From Talinum fruticosum (Eukaryota > Streptophyta > Magnoliopsida > Caryophyllales > Talinaceae): DNA of 64,000 nt. Location: positions 3,599,501 through 3,663,500 of the forward strand of contig JAITYX010000046.1 of assembly GCA_021018815.1 (NCBI GenBank). Reading direction: 5' to 3'. The notes beneath the pieces were generated by a model. It ran no database searches, was not told where the DNA came from, and saw nothing but the letters and a program-made list of their open reading frames with translations. Shown here in pieces: positions 35,280 to 44,786 of this stretch (position 1 is the stretch's first letter; each line of letters begins with the position of its first letter). The translations under genes and the position numbers were made by a program.

Positions 35280-36429
35280 GTTAGGCCCTATTTTGTTCAA
35301 AAGATGACGGTCAAAGTAGAAGTTAAAGGTTACTTATTTGTTTAATCAATGTTGCTTTGATTGTGTTTTGTAAAATTTAAGGCATCTAGAATTGACTATC
35401 TCATGACCTGAACTCCGACAACGAGCCTAGACTTGAATTGTGACATGTAGTGTAAAATCTAGCTAAAGGTTCTCAAGTTTGGTTTGATCAATATCTTAAA
35501 GCTTGCGTGAAAGTTTAAGCTTTATCATTTCTTAATCGAAGCTTGGCTAAATAATTTTCTACCCCAACAATTTTGTCGAGTCTCTTATCAAATCTATAAA
35601 AGTATGGTTTTTAATTGAACAATTCAGTTAAAAACTGGAAAAAAAAATCGATGAAGGCGGAACTACTGGGCCCCATGCTGCAATTTTCTCGACCGGGATG
35701 AGCACACGTTCAGCCACACCTGTTGGTACCGACTCCGGACCTTGGGCCCCATGCATATCCGCTGGTTCACACGGACTTACTAATGTCAATCCTCGTGAAC
35801 CAATGCCAATCAGCTTTTGGTAGAATCGGTTGGGGAGTGGGCAAATAGCCAATCCGGTTTTACCTTTGCATTTTTTGTTTATTCTTTAAAGCTAGTTTGG
35901 TTTCTCTATAAAAGGAAGAGCTTGGATGTTTCCTTTTCGCATCGTCACTTCTTCTCTCCCTCTTTCTTGCTTTTAGCTTCTTGCTCAGGTTTCTTCTTCT
36001 ATCTCTCTAAAGAAAACTAATGTGGCTCTCTTTCTCCTAAGAAAGAAATTTTAGCAATGCCTTGAAGACGCTTACATCCGAAGAGGCGGACAAGGGCCAA
36101 AGGCATCAATCAAGACTCATTTGTGGAGCGAGAATGATGTCCTCATCATGAAGAGGACCCTAACGACCACTTGATGGAGGCCAACCATTTTTCCTCTTTG
36201 GCAATGTCGACAACGGTAATTATCTCCTTTCGATCTTCTTTTCTCTTAATGCTAGTGTCACATTTTAGTAAGATATTGTCTATTTGGTATCTTGTAGCGA
36301 GACATCATAAGTAGTAGCGAAGCGATTACAAAACTCTTCAACACCCTCAAGAACTAGGATTATCCACTTGAGTATATCATGATCTTTATGGGTTTTGGCT
36401 CCTTTTTACTGCTTTATGTAGTTTACACG
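35280..36429 (+). other. Region upstream of the mobile-domain pseudogene, with TATA box
   Basis: No protein is recognisable up to 36060. A TATA box CTCTATAAAAGGAAGAG (TATAAAA 35907-35913) is followed by a CT-rich leader (35945-36030), as in a plant promoter pointing to the plus strand. Around 36110-36160 a short frame ends THLWSENDVLIMKR, which may be the first part of the mobile-domain protein. The rest looks decayed. Confidence 0.4.
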
Positions 36430-37027
36430 ATATCACTAACTGGGGTATCACTGGGGTAATTACTGAGCGATTTTGGGACACTACCAACACTTTTCACCTT
36501 CTGTTTGGAAAAATGACCATCACTCCTTTGGATGTCACCGTGCTCGCAGGTTTGAAATTTTTGGTGATTCTTTAGTATATAATCAAACATGTAAAAAAAT
36601 GTGATCATTTGCACCACGTTTTTAGATCAATTGCTCTTTAATTTTATTGGTCTAATGACCTTAAATATTCAATTTGCCTCTCCGCTATTGAGAGCGAAGA
36701 GTTGTGGGCTCAACACAATTCACGACAACAAGCTAGGATTGTACTTGCCCTTGTGTTGTGTATGTTCATCTTCTCCGACCAAGGCTCCAAAGTCCACATT
36801 TACCACTTAGACAACTTGGTGCATTTAGATAAAATAAAAGCCTTAAATCGAGAGGTATGCGTTCGAGTGCCTAATGCACCACTTCGGAGATCGATCATGT
36901 CAATTATATGCCCTTATCCAACTTGTCGAGGATTATCAAGGTTTTCCTTCTTCCTTTTGAACCTTTGTATTGCCAAATCGAATGTGGTCCTCTCCCATAT
37001 AGCTTCGGTTGAACTAAGCTCGGCTTA
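36430..37027 (+). pseudogene. Plant mobile domain (PMD) protein fragment
   Basis: Plus-strand translation gives GVITERFWDTTNTFHLLFGK with MTITPLDVTVLAGLKF (36447-36565), matching the PMD signature ER-----TFHL--GEMT-TL-DV--L-GL. A likely intron beginning GTTTG follows. The next coding stretch has EELWAQHNSRQQARIVLALV and LCMFIFSDQGSKVHIYHL (about 36695-36810), matching the later R--L--LL---LF-D-----V---YL block. PMD proteins include host factors of the MAIN/MAIL type and many copies carried by transposable elements. The TE-rich setting favours the latter. The frame shifts and the protein is far shorter than usual, so it is a fragment. Confidence 0.7.
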
Positions 37028-37139
37028 GGTTCCCATATCTAAACCCAAACCATATCCGATCCCCAAATCCCCTACGTATGGGTCATTTTGATCCTTTCAA
37101 CTTCCCCAAATTTAGTTCTATATTTCTATGTTTGGGTAG

Positions 37140-38180
37140 ATTTTTTGGACGTAATCTTTAGCTACTTATAGAGTTTTAGTGGCTAAAGTGAGGGTAAGCT
37201 TTACTCTAATGCTTTCTATAAATAGAATGAGCCTCACCACTTATTTCACACACTATTCAACTTTGATTCGCCCTCATTTTGCTGAATTCTCCTATTCTCA
37301 TTTCCACTCCACTCTCTAAACTCACAATCTCATTCTTTCTCTCCAAAACTCTTCGAAAATGAAGCTTTCATTTCTTTTCGAAACTCCACATTTTCTCGTC
37401 ATTACTCTACCGAGATATAGTCAAGCTTCGAGTCCTACGGATGTGTCTCGCTCGAGGGCACGAATCCAATCATCCAAATCCTTCCCTTTATTTTTAGTTA
37501 TTTTAATTTCTAAATTGTGGATTGTGAAGAAATATAGTTTTATTTAATTTTCTCCCTGCCGAATGTAATAATTTAATTTGTTTATCACTTTCTTGATCGT
37601 TTTCATATGCATGCTTTGGTTTTCTAGTTCCGCGATTAGCATGATGTATGTTTGATTTGCTTTAACACAATTTTAACTTCTCATTTTAACTTGTAAAGGT
37701 CGTTTCTTTAAACGTGCGGAATCAAGAGCACCCCTCTTTATTTTGTACATTAACCCCGACAATGAGATCATTTATTTAGGCTAAGAGTCCTTTTCGATAA
37801 CCTTTCCTAATTTGAATTTTTTTCTTTTTTTTTTTTTTTGTCTGTTTTAGTTGTCTCTTCAGGTCAAACTCAAATTAGGAAAGTAAATTGTTTTGTTAGT
37901 TTTTAATCAAAGTTAACTGGAACCTCCTTTTCAATATTTTTCTCTCCAATAATATATCCGGGTTTTTACAGAAAAGTAAACCATTTTGGAAACAAATATC
38001 CGCTTCGGGTTTTCCGACAAAGACTTCTTTAGTAGCCCGAGCCGGAAAGTTGAAAATGGTCCCTTTCTATGAAATCGGATCATGTCTCTTTTGACATATT
38101 CTAGGCATGGCTCTTTGTCCAAGCATCCTAAGTCGCTTGGCCTAGTAAGCTATGTTGTACTATGTTCGTAATGGTTCTTT
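37140..38180 (+). mobile_element. Gypsy (Tat/Ogre type) LTR copy E, plus strand, truncated
   Basis: It aligns in plus orientation with the reverse complement of LTR D (38259-39769). Shared blocks are TTCTATAAATAGA...CACC (TATA, 37218), TTTTGC(T/C)GAATTCTCC, GTCAAGCTT(C/T)G, and ATGTTTGATTTGCTTTAACA (37646-37665). The LTR-start equivalent is missing. Its end decays near 38180, where the leader of copy D begins on the other strand. It may be the 3' LTR of an element that carried the mobile-domain fragment. Confidence 0.65.
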
Positions 38181-38258
38181 CTATTTTCATATCCCGAGAA
38201 TTTGTTCTAACTTTCGAATATCACCCTCTTAATAAGTGTCCCCAAGTGGAGTTGCCAT
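38181..38258 (-). mobile_element. Gypsy leader stub and primer binding site of copy D
   Basis: On the minus strand the LTR edge is followed after one base by TGGCAACTCCACTTGGGGA (38239-38257). That is the clearest primer binding site of the four in the window and closest to the site I associate with Ogre-type elements. CACCCTCTTAATAAGTGTCC precedes it, as in copies B and C. Only about 78 bases of internal sequence remain. Confidence 0.75.
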
Positions 38259-39769
38259 TGTAAGAACCCCGCATAGGGCGGTCCTCCTTCCTCCACAAAT
38301 GTCGATTTTAAGGAGGTGTTCTTATTAAGAAATAAGACTCTAAATTTTTGAAGTTATTTTGGTCGGCTATTTTGAAACTATTTATTTTCAAAAGTATTTC
38401 GAAGTTCTCGAGATATGCAAACAAAAAGACCAATTTTGAACAGACTACAATGAGGCTCACTCAGCCACATAGCTTAAGCTACTTGGACCAGGAGTCGGGC
38501 CTAAAATTTGTCGTAGGGGGTCGAATCGTTGCTTCTCACTCAAACCGCTTAAGCAATCTTGGTCGAAGGCCTCGACTGCAGGTATGGTTCCAAAAAAGTT
38601 GTATTTCTACAAAAGATGAGATGCATTATTAGATAAAATAAGAGATTAAAAAGGAGTCGTCATTCATTTTTGAATAAAAACTAGAAAAAAGTTTACTCAA
38701 TGAATTTGAGCTTAAACCGAAGGGACAATCAAAAGGGATAAAAAAGCTCAAATTAGGTAAGGTTTTCAGAAAGGATTCCATTGGCCTAAATGAATGATAT
38801 GATGTTCAAGGGTTTAAGGTACAAAATACATAGGGATGCTCGTCATTTTTTCCATTCAAAGAAATTACCTCTATTAATAAAAATAGGGAAGCAAAAACCG
38901 TGTTAAAGCAAATCAAACATACAACATGGTAATTATGGAATTAAAACAATCAAAACATGAAAGCAATAAAAGAAAGTAATAAATCTAAATTAAACTATTA
39001 TATCAGGTCCGAAGAAAATTAATGCAATTACATTGCTTCAAAACCACAATACCGAAATTAACATAACCAAAAATACGAAAGAAGGACTTGGATGATCGTA
39101 TTCATGTCCTCACGTAGACCCACCTATAAGGCCCAAAGCTTGACTAAATTCTAGCATAGCAATGACAGGAATGTGAGAAGGCTTCTTTTTAAGGGTTTTA
39201 GGAGAAAAAGGATGAGGATGAGTTGAGCGAATATAATGGAAATTAGAGTTGGAGAATTCGGCAAAATGAGGTGAATTAAAACCGAATGGTGTGTGAAATG
39301 ATATAGAGTGGTGCCTCTATTTGTAAGAAGCACTTAGGGTAAATCTCCCTCAACCTAGCCTCCAAAATTGGAAAAGCATGTAAGTTTCACGCCCACAAAA
39401 GATTCAAGCCATAGCATAGAATACTGGGGTTTGAACAGCCAAACCGACTGCGTTTTGATGGTTTAGGGGTTGGACCTAGTTTGTTATAGGCCTAGGGAGT
39501 CAAGGATGGCTTGATCCAGCCGAAGCTGAGTAAAGAGGGTCGGATCCGACCTTTGAGAGCTTCCAAATGGAAACTTTCTATTTGTAAATTGTTTTAGCTT
39601 AGGCTGATCTTTCACCGATGAGTGTTGTTTTAGGTCTGGATGGAAATTTTTACTCTTAGTTCAATCTTGCTTATAGCACACAAATGAAGTTAGGCTTTTA
39701 TCATCGGACCAACAAAATAAAATAAATAAATTAAAAATTAAAAATTGTGACACTATTTTGTGCCTACAC
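38259..39769 (-). mobile_element. 5' LTR of gypsy copy D, 1,511 bp
   Basis: On the plus strand the LTR runs from TGTAAGAACCCC to TTTGTGCCTACA. In reverse complement it starts TGTAGGCACAAAATAGTGTC and shares GTTGGTCCGATGATAAAA with the solo LTR at 3903. It is about 480 bases shorter than the two full-length relatives, so it belongs to a subfamily or carries deletions. The adjacent primer binding site makes it a 5' LTR. Confidence 0.85.
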
Positions 39770-39905
39770 TAGCCAAGGAGAACGAAACTTTACATCAAAG
39801 CAAATAAAAAAATTCAGGCTTTTCTAAATGGAATTTAACAAATACTAAAAAGCCAAAAAGAACAAAGTTCTATAAACCGACCTTACTCGACAAACCATGC
39901 AAAAT

Positions 39906-39906
<1 letters not shown>

Positions 39907-39995
<89 letters not shown>
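39907..39995. repeat. (AC)n-(AT)n compound microsatellite
   Basis: About 38 bases of AC repeat change into about 50 bases of AT repeat. It sits at the border between the retrotransposon-rich left part and the AT-rich, MITE-rich right part. Confidence 0.95.
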
Positions 39996-39999
<4 letters not shown>

Positions 40000-40011
40000 A
40001 CTTTTCATTAA

Positions 40012-41399
40012 GGGGGTATTTGATTGGAGGGAATCATTTTTCTAGAAAACACTTTTTCATAGGAGAATGATTTTTCTTGAAAATCATTTTCCACTCATTT
40101 TTTTTTGTTTGGTAGAAAGAAAAATAATTTGGAGGGAAAGGTGTGTGGAGAAATTATGGGGCAAATTTAGGAGTTCGAAGTTATTGCAAAACAAATCTAA
40201 TACATGTGTTGTTTAGAGCTACTCGTTACATGGTGAGATGGAGTGACTTGATCAATATACAAAATTGATCATTTTTGTAGCTGCTCTTGTTTTTGAATTA
40301 TTAATGGAGTGACTTAACCTTACATCCCAAATGCAATACCAAAGGGAAAAAATTCTTATCCCCTGAAATCGGTAGAACCAACAACACTAGGAACTAAAAC
40401 GGACAAAGAAACAAACAAAAAACGAAAAATTAAATTGCCAAAAACAAACTTAAGTTTTCATAAAAATATCAGCAATCAACTTCTCTTATCTATTAATAGG
40501 TTGCCTAAATCTTGCCCGTATAACAGGCAAAACACACAATGATTTCTATATGTTGCATAATGAAGGAAGAAATAAGTTAGAACCCTACTATAGAAGACAA
40601 CCCCATCTCCAATTTGATGAAAATGTACAAGTTGCCTCAATAGAGAGAGAGAGCTCTCGAATTGGAAATTAAAACGCCAAAAAGTTGAAAATTGTCTACG
40701 GAGATGGTCTTACAAACAGAGGAAGCTAAACCAAAACCCCGACATTCACAAACCAAAACCAAACACTAAATTTCTGAAATAGAAATAACTAAATCAAAAG
40801 GAGAGAGAATGTGTGTGTTTTACGAGATAAGAGACTAGCAGATGAAAGAGAAGAAAGTTAAAATTGCTTGCTTCAGTTCAGCACTCCATCGTTCATAAAT
40901 CCTAAAATTCGCACAACCAAAGCAAACAAAAAAATTGAAACCCTAGGAATAGAGAAATCTGCAAACCAAAGTCAATATAAATAATTTGAGAGAAATTGAA
41001 ACCCTATAAACGAGGTCTTACCGATAAAATCGACAATAATGGAGAGAAAGTTGTGTGAAGAACTGTCTCGAGCAAGGACGAAGAGAGTGTTTTCTTGATG
41101 AAGCATGGAGAAAGAGAGAGAAAGATAGTTGAGCAGGGAGGGGGACGATGGAGTCTCAAGCAAGAGGATGGATGGAGATTGGAGAAAGAGAGGTGACGGT
41201 GGTGTCGAGCGAGTGTCAAGCAAAATAAAGCCACCAAGAAAAATGCAACTTCCACCTTCTCACAGGGGAAAATATTTTCGTTTGTCGGAAGAAAACCTAT
41301 TTTCCTTGAAAATTATTTTCTGAAATTTTTGCAACCAAACAAACGAAAATAGGAAAATTGTTTTCCGAAAAAATAATTTTTCCCCAACCAAACACACCA
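40012..41399. mobile_element. PIF/Harbinger-like non-autonomous element, 1,388 bp
   Basis: Flanking TAA trinucleotides (40009-40011 and 41400-41402) match the 3 bp TWA duplication of this superfamily. The left terminus GGGGGTATTTGATTGG pairs with TGGTGTGTTTGGTTGG read from the right end. Subterminal sequence is also inverted (ATCATTTTTCTAGAAAAC against ATTATTTTTTCGGAAAAC). No transposase is recognisable. Two overlapping minus-strand frames near 40972-41255 lie in low-complexity sequence and are not convincing. Confidence 0.8.
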
Positions 41400-41509
41400 T
41401 AAATGAAACTTAAGTTTATTATATAATTTATTACACAAAAACCAAGTTGTAATTCAAGTAATTAGAGAGTTCCTTCTAAGATAAGTGCAAGTAACTAAGA
41501 TGACCAATC

Positions 41510-41648
41510 GTCAAGGAGGCCGAGTGGCATGTTGGCCAGATGGTTTTATCCTCCACCCACCCCTAGCCTGCTAGCTCGTTGAGCTTCCCCGAGATAGGGA
41601 GTTCAACGGGTGCCCGCTTATCCAAAAAAAAAAAAAAAAAAAAAAACC
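41510..41648 (+). mobile_element. tRNA-derived SINE with poly(A) tail
   Basis: A 17 bp exact target duplication AACTAAGATGACCAATC flanks the insertion (41493-41509 and 41649-41665). The body is about 113 bases, starts GTCAAGGAGGCCGAGTGG, and ends in 23 A residues (41624-41646). TGGCCAGATGG (41535) fits the polymerase III A box and GAGTTCAACGG (41600) weakly fits a B box. The length, tail and long duplication show LINE-machinery retroposition. It is not a functional tRNA. Confidence 0.9.
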
Positions 41649-41665
41649 AACTAAGATGACCAATC

Positions 41666-42315
41666 TCATAATACCTATCTCATAGTATTCCCTTCTATTA
41701 TTCCCTTTCCTCCAGGTAATTTGACTTCTCTAGCCGACATCAGCCTGCATTTCTTTGCAGGGAGTGTCTTGTAAAGTGCTTACATCCCTTAATATAACTC
41801 CTCCATTGATGCTTCAGCGTATGGGCCACATTTCGGTTAGTAGTTTGCTGAAATGTCCTTCGAAAATTTTGACTCATTAAATACCAAGTCACAGAGTCAA
41901 ACGGTCAAGTCAAATGGTCAAGCTCTTTGACTTTCTATTTATTGTGCTTTTTATTTATTACTAGTGAAAGAGGCGTGGTGTGATCCCAAAATCTACGAGA
42001 GGGACATAAGGAGAGAAGGAGAGAGGGATATGTGAAGTCAGAATCAGATTCCTCTATAATTTGTTGTTCTCTTTGATTTAATTTTGGTGTGGTTTTGTCC
42101 GGTACTATAATTGAGAGCTGCCCTTATAACATTATTATTAATAGTACAACTGTAGTGGGTGTGATGTTACTTTATCATCAATTTGTACCTATACTCATGG
42201 TGTCACTTGCCAAAATTTTCTCCTTTATTAACTGCCCCAACTGCAATCCTATAAAATTGTTGATATGATCTGATGTATAATTATATACAGTAATTGTGTT
42301 TTGTATTATTTTATA
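41666..42315. other. Intergenic stretch without recognisable features
   Basis: There is no coding frame with a domain, and no repeat structure apart from short GTCAA(A/G)CGGTCAAGTCAAATG-like direct repeats near 41898-41925. It could be ancient host DNA. Confidence 0.5.
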
Positions 42316-43085
42316 CTAGGATTATACCTTTGTATGTAAGGACATCAATTAATTTTAGTTTTATAATTAGTTATTTTTTTAAGTTTATTATTTCTAATTA
42401 ATTTATTACAATAAAAATTAATAATAATTTTTTTATAGAAAATTAATAAATAAGTTTTTTTTGCATATGAGTCACAAAGAGCAGCAAAATACAATGAGAG
42501 AGGAGGGTCAAATCTAAGACCTAATGTACTTAAGATCTCAATCATTACCACTACGCCATGACCTCATTGGTAATAAATAAGTTAAAAGAACATAAACAGA
42601 TATATTTTTCTTTAAATAGTTAATATAAAAAAATTTTTTAATTTTTTTATAAGTTATTCTGATAATTTATTTTTATTAATTATATATTTAACTCATTATT
42701 TATTTTTTTCCTTTTTGTAGCTTTAAACTTTAAAATCTTAATTTTTTTGAAAAAAGAATGTCCATAGGGTAAAGACAATATTTTATCTAAATTTATAATA
42801 TATTATTTATAAAATTAAAATAAATTAGTTTGATAAATATACACATCCAACATAATAAATATATGATATGTAATTTGATAAAAAATAAAGTTAACATTTA
42901 ACTCAATTAAATGCATGAACTATCTAAATATCTTTAAAAATTAGATAAAATCAATGTACGATTGACATGTACGGTGCTTATATGGCATTACAATAACTAT
43001 CTTACATTATTATAATGCCACATAAACATCTTACATGTCAAGTATACATTAATTCTACCCAACTTTTAATATATATATATATATA
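42316..43085 (-). mobile_element. Probable short Helitron, minus strand, with SINE inside
   Basis: On the minus strand the 3' end reads ACAAAGGTATAATCCTAG followed by T (plus-strand A at 42315), the CTAG-T terminus of plant Helitrons. Its last 130 bases resemble the 3' end of the unit ending at 50590, including ATTAATTTTTATTGTAATAA. The 5' end is obscured by a TA/GT microsatellite near 43071-43107. Sequence just inside, read on the minus strand (TATATTAAAAGTTGGGTAGA), resembles the 5' part of the unit starting near 47235. No helicase is present. Confidence 0.5.
42457..42570 (-). mobile_element. tRNA-derived SINE, minus strand
   Basis: A 13 bp exact duplication TAATAAATAAGTT lies at 42444-42456 and 42571-42583. 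On the minus strand the body starts CCAATGAGGTCATGGCGTAG and ends in a short A tail. The A box is TGGCGTAGTGG, and AGGTCTTAGATTTGACCC matches a degenerate B box about 40 bases later, as in tRNA-derived plant SINEs. It differs from the SINE at 41510. Confidence 0.85.
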
Positions 43086-43107
43086 TGTGTGTGTGTGTAT
43101 GTGTGTG
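43071..43107. repeat. (AT)n-(GT)n microsatellite
   Basis: Alternating AT passes into GT repeats at the presumed 5' end of the short Helitron. Confidence 0.85.
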
Positions 43108-44687
43108 ATTGCCATTTTAATCGAAATTAAAATCTTCTGTTTTCAAAAAGCTTATTATTCTAGATAATATTTAACATGAGTGTCACATAATGTAACTCAT
43201 AAATTACTTAGGAGTTATTACTTAGGATTTTTAAGTCTCCTATTTACCAAAAAACTAACATTTAAATAAAAGGCTTGAAGAACATTATTTAAAAATAATA
43301 TAGAGAAAAAGAAAGTAAATGTGATATATGTGGTACTAAGATTTCTAACCATAAGAATCAGAAATATATTTCCTTTTATCATTTTAGTAGACTACAAACT
43401 AAGTGGAAATTATATTATATCTCGTTTATAAAAAAAAAAGACATAATATTATATCTCTGTATCTATGTATCTTGGCATTTGGGAAGATTGTCATAGTAAT
43501 TTTGGTCATGGCATTGCCAACTTGCTCTTTCCTATGAATGAAAATTATGGTTTGTGGGCTAAAGTTTTTCAGATACACTATTTTTATTCAGATTTTGTTT
43601 TCCTGCAATTGTTTTCAGGATGTGTTTAGTTTTGTTTGGCAGGCGAATTTCTCCAAAAGAAAATTATTTCACAAAAATAATTTTCAATTCATACTTTCAT
43701 TGTTTGGTAGAGTGGAAATAACGTTATGAAAAAATTGTTACGAAAACCAAAGTCAAGCTAGTCAAACTTTGGTTAATTTATGTTAATTATATTTTTTTGT
43801 GTTTTTTAAAAGTATTCTGAATAAATCGTACTTCTAAAATTACACATTGAATTTGATCACCATTTGGGTTCTTTTTTTTTCCTGATCTAACGTTTTTCAA
43901 CAAAAAAAAGATATCACCAAATAATCTACTAAGTTATCATTTTAAGAATTTTGATCAAACAGTCTACTAAATTAATATTTTTTTATTTATTCAATGTTGA
44001 TCTCAAATTCTTTCACGTGAAATACTTGGCCTAAGACAACCTCATTACAAAATAATATAAAATCAGAACAATATATAAGTATTTCATCTGTTCAATTACG
44101 TAAGGTTACTCGTTTAGATATTGCAGAAAGAAATACACAAATAAATTTGATACATATGTTTTTAAACATCTCTTATCAGGTTAAGTACGCCACTTGAGAA
44201 TGGCAGTAGCAACATGCATTCTTTGAATCTAAAAAATAAGAATGAACTGATGGATAAAAAAGACAATAATTAACCACTGTGTATATATTCTAATATGAAA
44301 TCATATAATAGTGTTCTAGTATACTGGTGTATATCGCGTGTTTCATACGGACATATATCAAACTTTGTTTAGTTTTTTAGTTTTTAATGTGTTTTTTTTT
44401 ATTTGTTCCATCAAACTATTGATTAATTCATAAATTTTTATATATTATTTAAATTATTTATATAACTTCATGGAATAAATAGTAGAAGCTATTTTTGCCT
44501 CCAATACCAAATTTTACTTTTTGGTTATGATAAGTTATTATAAATGATGGTATGAAAAAATTACTTTTTTAAAAATTTTTTAAGAAAATTATTACAACAC
44601 TAAATGATACTAGCTTCTTTTCATAATATGTGTCACTTTAACAAATATTTTTCATTTAGTAGCATTATTTTATTTTTGTGTAAAAAT

Positions 44688-44786
<99 letters not shown>

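Noticed and set aside
41510..41623. Functional tRNA gene
   Set aside because: Box A is present, but no cloverleaf can be drawn. The poly(A) tail and 17 bp duplication show a SINE.
41962..42000. Additional Helitron 3' end (CTAG next to A/T) near 41965
   Set aside because: CTAG flanked by A and T is present, but there is no hairpin upstream on the minus strand and no matching 5' end.
44604..44786. Plus-strand frame ending in a run of tyrosines
   Set aside because: It is a translation of a TTA microsatellite.
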